Positions 1 through 5,701 of a stretch of DNA of 9,666 nt are shown one piece after another. The notes beneath the pieces were generated by a model. The model did not search any database, was not told where the DNA came from, and saw only the letters and a list, made by a program, of their open reading frames with translations. A program made the position numbers and the translations under genes. Each line of letters begins with the position of its first letter. The first letter of the stretch is position 1. The DNA is from Gulosibacter sediminis (GTDB taxonomy: Bacteria > Actinomycetota > Actinomycetes > Actinomycetales > Microbacteriaceae), in NCBI RefSeq assembly GCF_014904065.1, contig NZ_JACXJG010000014.1, positions 86,530 to 96,195 of the forward strand, given 5' to 3'.

Positions 1-322
1 GGCCGGTGATCGCGAGCATCGGCACCGAGTCCATGTAGGCGTCGGCGATCGCGGTAACGAGGTTGGTGGCGCCGGGGCCGGAGGTGGCGATGCACACCCC
101 GACCTTCCCGCTCGCGGCGGCATACCCCTCGGCCGCGTGGCCGGCGCCCTGTTCGTGGCGTACGAGGATGTGGTTCAGCGTCTTCGCGTCGAGGATTGCG
201 TCGTAGGCAGGCAGAATCGCGCCGCCAGGCAGACCGAACACGTCGGTCACGCCCAGCAGTTCGAGTGTGCGCACCACGGCAGCGGCACCCGTCATCCGCT
301 CCGGTGCAACTTGAGTTGTCAT
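1..322 (-). CDS. ilvB: Acetolactate synthase large subunit, N-terminal part (cut by left edge)
   Basis: Acetolactate synthase is a thiamine diphosphate enzyme that condenses two pyruvates, or pyruvate and 2-oxobutyrate, in the first common step of branched-chain amino acid synthesis in the cytoplasm. About 107 residues of a protein usually near 600 are visible. They show the family's N-terminal ThDP-binding (pyrimidine) domain: an [14 protein letters not shown] segment at residues 29-42, the [14 protein letters not shown] block at 55-68 with E57 as the expected cofactor-activating glutamate, and [11 protein letters not shown] at 80-90. The ATG at 322-320 is chosen because the homologous region begins shortly after it and a GGAG sits 12 bases upstream, a rather long spacer. 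It follows ilvD by only 29 bases, leaving no room for the attenuator leader known before ilvB in some actinobacteria. The first roughly 65 codons carry more A/T-ending codons than the rest. The C-terminal part and any ilvN/ilvC lie outside the window. Confidence 0.95.
   Translation of the reverse strand, partial: MTTQVAPERMTGAAAVVRTLELLGVTDVFGLPGGAILPAYDAILDAKTLNHILVRHEQGAGHAAEGYAAASGKVGVCIATSGPGATNLVTAIADAYMDSVPMLAITG
3..20. repeat. 18-base direct repeat, copy 1 (in ilvB)
   Basis: The 18 bases CCGGTGATCGCGAGCATC occur exactly here and again at 668-685 in the same orientation. Read on the coding strand both copies encode Met-Leu-Ala-Ile-Thr-Gly, in ilvB and ilvD respectively, using the same codons for the fully contained residues. 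The two copies bracket the patch of unusual codon usage. Shared codon preference may explain the identity. Confidence 0.5.
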
Positions 323-720
323 ATGCGTCGATATCTCCAGTGAGAAGGGAGTTAACCCGTGACGGCACCCTCTGAGGCGGAGTGCACAAGCTTGGCGAAC
401 TTCGCGAGCACACCGCGCGTATAGCGCGGAGGCAGCGGTTCCCAGCCTTCACGGCGGGAGGAGAGCTCGGACTCGTCGACGAGTAGGTCCATAGTCCGAG
501 CGGCGATGTCAACCCGAATGAGATCACCGTCGCGTACAAAGGCGATGGGTCCTGCATCTACTGCCTCTGGCGCGACGTGGCCGATGCACAGGCCAGTTGT
601 GCCGCCTGAGAATCGACCGTCAGTGAGCAATAGTACATCCTTGCCGAGACCGGCTCCCTTGATCGCACCGGTGATCGCGAGCATCTCGCGCATGCCAGGG
701 CCACCCTTCGGACCTTCGTA
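122..720. other. Patch of atypical codon usage across the ilvD-ilvB junction
   Basis: Counting third codon positions by hand, A/T-ending codons are 40 of 120 in ilvD between 361 and 720 (26 of 60 between 481 and 660). They are 6 of 60 between 721 and 900 and 4 of 80 between 1201 and 1440. In ilvB they are about 12 of 60 between 122 and 301 and only 1 of 40 between 2 and 121. The shift therefore begins near 660-720 and fades near 120-180. Both proteins remain intact, so a simple insertion is excluded; replacement by homologous recombination from a lower-GC relative would fit. The limits are approximate. Confidence 0.5.
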
Positions 721-2073
721 GCGGATCACCACGACGTCGCCGTGGTGGATCTCGCCCCGGGTCAGCGCATCCATAGCCTCACGCTCGCGCTCGAACACGC
801 GCGCCGGGCCTTCGAACACGTCGAGGTCGAATCCGGCCGATTTCACGACGGCGCCCTCGGGGGCGAGCGTGCCGTGCAGCACCGAGATGCCGCCCTTCTC
901 GTGGATCGGGTTGTCGAGGGTGTGGATGACCTCGCCGTCGAGCGGCTCGGGCGAGAGCTCGGCAAGGTTCTCGGCCACGGTCTTGCCGGTGCAGGTGAGC
1001 GCGTCGCCGTGGATCATGCCCGCGTCGAGCAGCGCCTTCATGACGACGGGGATGCCGCCGACGAGGTCGACGTCATTCATGACGTACTGACCGAAGGGCT
1101 TCATGTCGGCGAGGTGCGGCACCTTGTCGGCGATGCGGTTGAAGTCGTCGAGGGTGAGCTCAACCTCGGCCTCGTGCGCGATGGCGAGCAGGTGCAGCAC
1201 GGCGTTCGTCGAGCCGCCCATGCACATGACGACGGCGATCGCGTTCTCGAATGCCTTCTTCGTGAGGATGTGTTCGGTGGTGATGCCGAGGCGCAGCATG
1301 TTCACGACCGCCTCGCCCGACTTGTGGGCGTAGTAGTCGCGGCGACGGTCGGCCGATGCGGGCGCGGCCGACCCCGGGATCGACATGCCGAGGGCCTCGG
1401 CGACCGAGGCCATGGTGTTCGCGGTGTAGAAGCCGCCGCAGGCGCCCTCGCCAGGGCAGATAGCCTCTTCGATGCGCTTGCGGTCTTCCTCGCTCATGAG
1501 GCCCGCCTTGCAGGCGCCGACGGCTTCGAAGGCGTCGATGACCGTGACGTTCTCCTTCAGAGTGCCGTCGGTGAGGCGCACCTTGCCGGGGTAGATCGAC
1601 CCGGCGTAGAGGAACACGCTCGCGAGCTTGAGGCGCGCGGCCGCCATGAGCATGCCGGGCAGTGACTTGTCGCAACCGGCCAGCAGCACCGAGCCGTCGA
1701 GGCGCTCGGCCTCCATCACGGTCTCGACCGAGTCGGCGATGACCTCGCGCGACACGAGCGAGAAGTGCATACCCTCGTGGCCCATCGAGATGCCGTCGGA
1801 GACCGAGACGGTGCCGAACTGCAGCGGGTAGCCGCCGCCGGCGTGCACGCCCTCCTTGCAGCCCTGCGCGAGGCGGTCAAGGCTCAGGTTGCAGGGGGTG
1901 ATTTCGTTCCACGAGCTCGCAATACCGATCTGGGGTTTCGCCCAGTCGTCATCGCCCATCCCGACCGCGCGAAGCATGCCGCGCGACGCGGTGGCCTCGA
2001 TGCCGTCGGTAATGACGCGGGACTTCGGCTTGATGTCAACGCCGTTGGTGGATGCAGAAGCTTGCTCGGTCAT
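352..2073 (-). CDS. ilvD: Dihydroxy-acid dehydratase
   Basis: This enzyme dehydrates 2,3-dihydroxy-isovalerate and 2,3-dihydroxy-3-methylvalerate to the 2-oxo acids that are the last intermediates before valine and isoleucine. The 573-residue length is normal for IlvD/Edd proteins. Visible landmarks are WNEITPCN (C61), GCDKSLPG at 133-140 (C134, with K136 the lysine expected to be carbamylated and to bind Mg2+), [14 protein letters not shown] at 208-221 (C212) and GRFSGGT near the C-terminus with the catalytic-type serine. C61, C134 and C212 fit the three-cysteine [2Fe-2S] pattern. The ATG at 2073 is preceded by no clear Shine-Dalgarno; a TAGACT element six bases upstream suggests leaderless initiation. 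It lies 9 bases after the mrpG stop and 29 before ilvB. The last 95 or so codons are unusually rich in A/T-ending codons compared with the middle of the gene, hinting at a recombined tract, although the reading frame and motifs are intact. Confidence 0.97.
   Translation of the reverse strand: MTEQASASTNGVDIKPKSRVITDGIEATASRGMLRAVGMGDDDWAKPQIGIASSWNEITPCNLSLDRLAQGCKEGVHAGGGYPLQFGTVSVSDGISMGHEGMHFSLVSREVIADSVETVMEAERLDGSVLLAGCDKSLPGMLMAAARLKLASVFLYAGSIYPGKVRLTDGTLKENVTVIDAFEAVGACKAGLMSEEDRKRIEEAICPGEGACGGFYTANTMASVAEALGMSIPGSAAPASADRRRDYYAHKSGEAVVNMLRLGITTEHILTKKAFENAIAVVMCMGGSTNAVLHLLAIAHEAEVELTLDDFNRIADKVPHLADMKPFGQYVMNDVDLVGGIPVVMKALLDAGMIHGDALTCTGKTVAENLAELSPEPLDGEVIHTLDNPIHEKGGISVLHGTLAPEGAVVKSAGFDLDVFEGPARVFEREREAMDALTRGEIHHGDVVVIRYEGPKGGPGMREMLAITGAIKGAGLGKDVLLLTDGRFSGGTTGLCIGHVAPEAVDAGPIAFVRDGDLIRVDIAARTMDLLVDESELSSRREGWEPLPPRYTRGVLAKFAKLVHSASEGAVTG
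668..685. repeat. 18-base direct repeat, copy 2 (in ilvD)
   Basis: Exact match to 3-20. It encodes the Met-Leu-Ala-Ile-Thr-Gly stretch of ilvD and lies at the point where codon usage changes from strongly G/C-ending (higher coordinates) to mixed (lower coordinates). Confidence 0.5.
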
Positions 2074-2079
2074 GAGCCA

Positions 2080-2085
2080 AGTCTA
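2080..2085 (-). promoter_or_regulatory. Candidate -10 box of a leaderless ilvD promoter
   Basis: On the minus strand TAGACT (within CTATAGACT) ends six bases before the ilvD ATG, which would place the transcription start on the A of the start codon. This is the usual geometry of actinobacterial leaderless genes, and ilvD has no Shine-Dalgarno. The box contains the mrpG stop codon TAG. No good -35 hexamer is seen at 16-18 bases, so this is only a candidate. Confidence 0.4.
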
Positions 2086-2535
2086 TAGCTTGGGTGCGTT
2101 CGGATTTCGCGACTCAGGCTCGGGCGCATCGGCGGCGTCATCGGCGATCCTGACCCGCTCGCGGGCCGCTTCTTCTTCCTCAGCACGCTGGGCGCGCTTG
2201 ACCTCGTCCTCGAGTTCGTCGATGCGCAGCTCGACGTGCTCAAAGTGACGGGATCGGTAGCCGCCGCGCGCGAGCATCATACCCGCGGCGGGGGTGGTGA
2301 GGAACTGGAATATGACAATCGGCACGAGGAACGCGATCGTCCACGCGTCGGTCTGCTGCAGCGCGACGCCGACGAGGATGAACAGCAACCCGGCCGCCTG
2401 GGGCTTCGACTGCGCGTGCAGGCGCGCGATCATATCGGGGAACCTCAGCAGGCCAAGGCCCGCGGTGAACGACAGGAACGCACCCGCGAGCACAAAGATG
2501 ATCGTGGCGAGATCGAGCCAGGTGTTACCGCTCAC
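2083..2535 (-). CDS. mrpG: Monovalent cation/proton antiporter subunit G
   Basis: Small membrane subunit of the Mrp/Mnh antiporter complex. The 150 residues show three membrane segments (about 6-30, 47-61 and 63-89) and the family signature RFPDMIARLHAQSKPQAAG at 31-49. After residue 90 comes a hydrophilic tail. Residues about 97-128 are rich in Glu, Arg and Ala with a heptad-like pattern and may form a coiled coil, followed by a disordered-looking Ala/Pro/Asp end. MrpG of Bacillus is about 124 residues, so the tail is a modest extension. The start is the GTG at 2535-2533, supported by a GGGAGG six bases upstream. The gene overlaps the end of mrpF by 11 bases, implying coupled translation. 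It is the last antiporter cistron; its TAG stop lies 9 bases before ilvD with no terminator between. Confidence 0.93.
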   Translation of the reverse strand: MSGNTWLDLATIIFVLAGAFLSFTAGLGLLRFPDMIARLHAQSKPQAAGLLFILVGVALQQTDAWTIAFLVPIVIFQFLTTPAAGMMLARGGYRSRHFEHVELRIDELEDEVKRAQRAEEEEAARERVRIADDAADAPEPESRNPNAPKL

Positions 2536-2953
2536 TCCGCACCTCCCGGGCTACCACATCGTGGGCGAGCTCGTGCCGCGCCGCGTCCTCATGCCCGATC
2601 GAGCCGTCGGCGTCGCGGTGCCGCTCGACGTCGTCCTGCTCAGGGAGTGCCTGGTCGGATGTGCTCGAGTTGATCGAGTTGCCCGAGCGGCCGCGCGAGA
2701 CAAAGCGGGCTACCGCCATGGTGCCGATCGACGCGGTCATCGCGAGGCCGAGCACGAGCGGCAGGGTCGTGGTGTGGCCGCGCAGGGCCATGTCGGCCGA
2801 GAGCACGCAGATGAGCACGGTCGCGAGCGTGTCGGAGCCGACCATGCGGTCGACGACACTCGGTCCGCGGATGATGCGGATGAGCGACATCAGGGCCGCC
2901 GAGGCGAAGAACGCCCCGATGAGCCAGATCAGCACGGTGAATAGCGGTTCCAT
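2525..2953 (-). CDS. mrpF: Monovalent cation/proton antiporter subunit F
   Basis: Small membrane subunit of the Mrp complex, 142 residues. Three membrane segments are seen at about 4-25, 41-57 and 62-85, with the family's conserved loop RGPSVVDRMVGSDT at 29-42 (D35, R36 and D41 in the usual pattern) between the first two. Residues 86-142 form a charged, His/Asp/Glu/Arg-rich tail not seen in minimal MrpF proteins, which are about 90 residues. The same frame is open much further upstream, but that upstream part is an arginine-rich shadow of mrpE. The ATG at 2953 is chosen because it overlaps the mrpE stop as TGATG, the MrpF family match starts there, and a GGGAGG lies about ten bases upstream. 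The 3' end overlaps mrpG by 11 bases. Confidence 0.93.
   Translation of the reverse strand: MEPLFTVLIWLIGAFFASAALMSLIRIIRGPSVVDRMVGSDTLATVLICVLSADMALRGHTTTLPLVLGLAMTASIGTMAVARFVSRGRSGNSINSSTSDQALPEQDDVERHRDADGSIGHEDAARHELAHDVVAREVRSER
2542..2547 (-). promoter_or_regulatory. Shine-Dalgarno of mrpG
   Basis: GGGAGG on the minus strand, six bases before the GTG at 2535. It lies inside the end of mrpF and decides the GTG start of mrpG. Confidence 0.6.
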
Positions 2954-3633
2954 CAGAGTTCCGCCTCCCATTCGGCTTGGCGGGCCTTGCGATCGGCCTC
3001 GCGCAGTACCTCGTAGCTCTGCTGCTCCCGCGAGGCGAAGAGCAGGGGTCGATCGTGCAGGCGCCGGTCGTCGTTGATGAGCGCGATGTCCTCGTGGTTG
3101 CCGAGCGCGACCACGATGGCGTCCTCGATCTGCTCGGCGGCGAGGCGGGCCCGCTGAATCTTCTCGTCGGTGTCGGCATCGAGCACGTGCAGGTAGAGGA
3201 TGCTGCGCAGCCGGTCGACCTCGACGACGACTGAGCCCGGCACGAGCATGTTGATCTCGGCGGTGAGCGTGAGCAACCAGTCGGAGTGCACGCGCATCCG
3301 CACTGCGAGAATCGACGCTTGCGGCACCGCCTTGGGCCGCATCGCGAGCCAGGCCATCTGGAACGTCGAGCCGATGAGCCACCAGAAGAACTTCGCGAGC
3401 AGCACGATGGTGTACCAGACGTGGATGCGCCCCGACAGCAATACCGGCGGTAGCGAGAACATGCGCACGACGAGCAGCGAGAAGATGATGCCCGTGACAG
3501 CGCTGATGACGTCGAGGTGACCCCACAGCACGACCCAGAGCACGACGAGCCCGAAGAGCAGCGGCAACTGCGTCAGCAGGGCAACGCCCGAGCGCTGGAG
3601 GCGCTCGGCGCGGATGTGCGGATCGGCAGACAT
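2953..3633 (-). CDS. mrpE: Na+/H+ antiporter subunit E
   Basis: MrpE-family subunit (DUF68-type), needed for assembly or activity of the antiporter in studied bacteria. The 226-residue product has a short charged N-terminus, membrane segments at about 19-37, 39-60 and 72-97 (the last rich in Trp and Phe), then a soluble domain. This domain holds the family hallmark TAEINMLVPGSVVVEVD (124-140) followed by LYLHVLDAD (146-154). Bacillus MrpE is about 158 residues, so residues after about 165 are an extra, strongly charged and probably helical tail. The ATG at 3633 is chosen because it overlaps the mrpD stop as TAATG and because homology starts here; the open frame upstream is a shadow of mrpD. 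The stop overlaps the mrpF start by one base. Confidence 0.94.
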   Translation of the reverse strand: MSADPHIRAERLQRSGVALLTQLPLLFGLVVLWVVLWGHLDVISAVTGIIFSLLVVRMFSLPPVLLSGRIHVWYTIVLLAKFFWWLIGSTFQMAWLAMRPKAVPQASILAVRMRVHSDWLLTLTAEINMLVPGSVVVEVDRLRSILYLHVLDADTDEKIQRARLAAEQIEDAIVVALGNHEDIALINDDRRLHDRPLLFASREQQSYEVLREADRKARQAEWEAEL

Positions 3634-5216
3634 TAGGGCTTCGTCCCTTCTGTTCCGGCCACGATATCGACGTAGTGCTCGGGGATCGTGAGGTTGGCCG
3701 CGGCCGCGCTCGCAAATTCGTAGATCTGGCCGGCGAAGATCGTCATGCAGACGGTGACGAGCACCATCGCCGCGGTGGCGGTGTTCATGATCATCGAGTT
3801 CGCCTTGCGCTCGGCGACGACCTCGCCGTCGAGCGTCTCTTCGAGGTGCGAGGTGAGCGGCGACTCGAAGCCGGTCACCTCCTCCTGCGAGCGCCAGAAG
3901 CCGAGGCTCCAGACGCGGATGAGGGCGTAGAGCGTGAGCAGGCTCGTGAGCGCACCGATGCCGATGCCCACCCAGACCAGCCACTGCGGCACCGACAGCG
4001 CGGTGCCCTCGGCACCCGCGATGAACAGGCCGAGCTTGCCGATGAAGCCCGAGAAGGGTGGGATGCCCCCGAGGTTGAGCATCGGGATGAAGAACAGCAC
4101 GGCCACGAACGGCGAGCGCGCGAGCATCCCGCCGAGGTGGGTCAGGGACGCCGTGCCCGCGATGCGTTCGATCAGCCCGGTCACGAGGAACAGGCCGGTC
4201 TGCACGAGAATGTGGTGCGCGATGTAATAGACCGTGGCCGACCAGCCCGCCTCAGTGCCGAGAGCGATGCCGAAGATCATGTAGCCGATGTGGCTCACGA
4301 GCGTGAACGAGAGCATACGGCGGATGCCCGCCTGGGCGACCGCACCGAGAATACCGATCACCATCGTCAGCATCGCCACGATGATGAGCAGCACCGAGAT
4401 GTCATTTTTACTGAAGAGCAGCGACTCCGAGCGCAAGATTGCGTAGACACCGACCTTGGTCAGCAAGCCGGCAAACACGGCCGTAACCGGCGCGGGCGCC
4501 GAGGGGTACGAGTCTGGCAGCCAGAACGAGAGCGGGAAGAGCGCGGCCTTGATGCCGAAGCCCACGAGCAGCAGCAGGTGCAGCGGCAGCTGCACCTCCT
4601 GCGGCAGCTCTGCCATGCGCACCGCGATCTCGGCGAAGTTGACGGTGCCGACGGCGGCGAAGATCGCCGCGATCGCCGCGAGGAAAATAAGCGATGAGAC
4701 GAGCGACACAACGATGTAGGTGATGCCGGCCCGGATGCGCGAAGCCGTGCCGCCGAGCGTGATGAGCACGAAGCTCGCGACGAGCAGGATCTCGAACCCG
4801 ACGTAGAGGTTGAACAGGTCACCCGCGATGAACGCGTTGTAGACGCCGGCCGCAAGCACGAGATACGTCGGATAGAAGATCGACACCGGCGTCTCGCCGT
4901 CGCCGTCGGTGGAGCCCTGGCCGATCGAGAACGCCATCACCGCGATGAGCACGATGCTCGTGACGAGCACCATGAGCGCCGAGAGGTGGTCGACGACGAG
5001 CGAGATGCCGAACGGCGCCGCCCATCCGCCGACCTGGATCACAAGCGCCTGGTCGGTCTGGTGCACCGCGATGAGCAGCGCGATCGAGATCGCGAGGGCG
5101 ATGACCATCGTGATGCTCGCGAACACAATTTGCAGCCGCTGCCGACGCGCGGCGGTCAGCGTGATCGCGGCGCCGAGGAGCGGCACGAGCACGACGAGGG
5201 GAACGAGCCAACTCAT
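3633..5216 (-). CDS. mrpD: Na+/H+ antiporter subunit D
   Basis: Antiporter-type subunit related to NuoL/M/N of respiratory complex I, with about 14 membrane helices; together with MrpA it forms the likely ion-translocating core. The 527-residue length fits the family (about 490-530). Typical complex I-like residues are present: E142 in NLYVGFEILLV, K223 in GFGIKAALFPLSFWLPDSYP, and K254 in VFAGLLTKVGVYA. These correspond in position to the membrane glutamate and lysines required for activity in Bacillus MrpD. A charged loop around 425-465 (RSQEEVTGFESP followed by an acidic stretch) and a short hydrophilic end complete it. The ATG at 5216 is preceded by a GGGGGAG and forms an ATGA overlap with the mrpC stop. 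An ATG four bases earlier is out of frame. The stop overlaps the mrpE start by one base. Confidence 0.96.
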   Translation of the reverse strand: MSWLVPLVVLVPLLGAAITLTAARRQRLQIVFASITMVIALAISIALLIAVHQTDQALVIQVGGWAAPFGISLVVDHLSALMVLVTSIVLIAVMAFSIGQGSTDGDGETPVSIFYPTYLVLAAGVYNAFIAGDLFNLYVGFEILLVASFVLITLGGTASRIRAGITYIVVSLVSSLIFLAAIAAIFAAVGTVNFAEIAVRMAELPQEVQLPLHLLLLVGFGIKAALFPLSFWLPDSYPSAPAPVTAVFAGLLTKVGVYAILRSESLLFSKNDISVLLIIVAMLTMVIGILGAVAQAGIRRMLSFTLVSHIGYMIFGIALGTEAGWSATVYYIAHHILVQTGLFLVTGLIERIAGTASLTHLGGMLARSPFVAVLFFIPMLNLGGIPPFSGFIGKLGLFIAGAEGTALSVPQWLVWVGIGIGALTSLLTLYALIRVWSLGFWRSQEEVTGFESPLTSHLEETLDGEVVAERKANSMIMNTATAAMVLVTVCMTIFAGQIYEFASAAAANLTIPEHYVDIVAGTEGTKP

Positions 5217-5701
5217 ACATCTCCCCCGTTCTTCGCGTCGAGTTCTTCCTTGGTACGTGCGCCCTTGATGGCCGCTTCGGCGCCGTCACCGAACTCGGTG
5301 TCGCCAGATTCGTCTTCGTCGAAGACCTCGTCGTCCTCTTCGGGGTCGACGTCCCGCAGCGAGATCGAGTCGTCATCGTCGTCGACCTCGTCGCCGTGCG
5401 CGAGGCGCCATGAGCGGTACAGCAGCGCGAGCATGAACGCCGTCGTCGCGAACGTGATGACGATCGCGGTGAGGATGAACGCCTGCGGCAGCGGGTCGGA
5501 AAACGTGGACGGGTTGGCGCCGTCGCCCATGATCGGGGCGTCGCCGAAGCTGCCCGAGGTAAGGAAGATGAGGATGTTCGTCGCGTTGCCCACGAGCATC
5601 ACGGCGAGAATCATGCGGGTAAAGCTGCGCTCGAGCAGCATGTAGACGCCACAGGCGTACATGATGACCATGCCGATGAGCAGCATGACGTTGAGAGTCA
5701 T
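5213..5701 (-). CDS. mrpC: Na+/H+ antiporter subunit C with acidic tail
   Basis: NuoK-like small membrane subunit. Residues 1-100 are a standard MrpC: membrane segments at about 3-23, 27-49 and 72-97, with LVGNATNILIF (36-46) and DPLPQAFILTAIVI (69-82), the segment most conserved between MrpC and NuoK. Bacillus MrpC is about 113 residues; this one has 162. The extra part, residues 104-140, holds 21 Asp/Glu in 37 residues with one basic residue, and is probably a disordered acidic tail on one membrane face. It ends in a short mixed-charge stretch. The ATG at 5701 overlaps the mrpA stop as ATGA, and the stop overlaps the mrpD start in the same way. The upstream GGGGGTG is a weak ribosome site, so coupling to mrpA translation is likely. 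Confidence 0.94.
   Translation of the reverse strand: MTLNVMLLIGMVIMYACGVYMLLERSFTRMILAVMLVGNATNILIFLTSGSFGDAPIMGDGANPSTFSDPLPQAFILTAIVITFATTAFMLALLYRSWRLAHGDEVDDDDDSISLRDVDPEEDDEVFDEDESGDTEFGDGAEAAIKGARTKEELDAKNGGDV

Noticed and set aside
137..343. 68-codon plus-strand frame opposite ilvB
   Set aside because: The minus strand here encodes the unmistakable N-terminus of acetolactate synthase; the plus frame has no supporting signal.
323..351. Possible ilvB attenuator leader
   Set aside because: Only 29 bases separate ilvD and ilvB, too short for a leader peptide and alternative hairpins.
742..1665. 307-codon open frame on the plus strand opposite ilvD
   Set aside because: It is the antisense shadow of a strongly G/C-biased gene: composition is heavy in His, Arg, Asp, Val and Gly, no ribosome site precedes it, and ilvD is clearly the real gene here.
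2953..3984. Longer 343-residue version of MrpE
   Set aside because: The added N-terminal part is an Arg/His/Ala-rich frame-shadow of mrpD. The ATG at 3633 overlapping the mrpD stop is the natural start. The same applies to the long 2525-3715 version of MrpF.
3675..4697. 340-codon open frame on the plus strand opposite mrpD
   Set aside because: Low-complexity charged product (Glu/Arg/His/Asp) typical of the antisense frame of a membrane protein gene; mrpD motifs on the other strand are intact.
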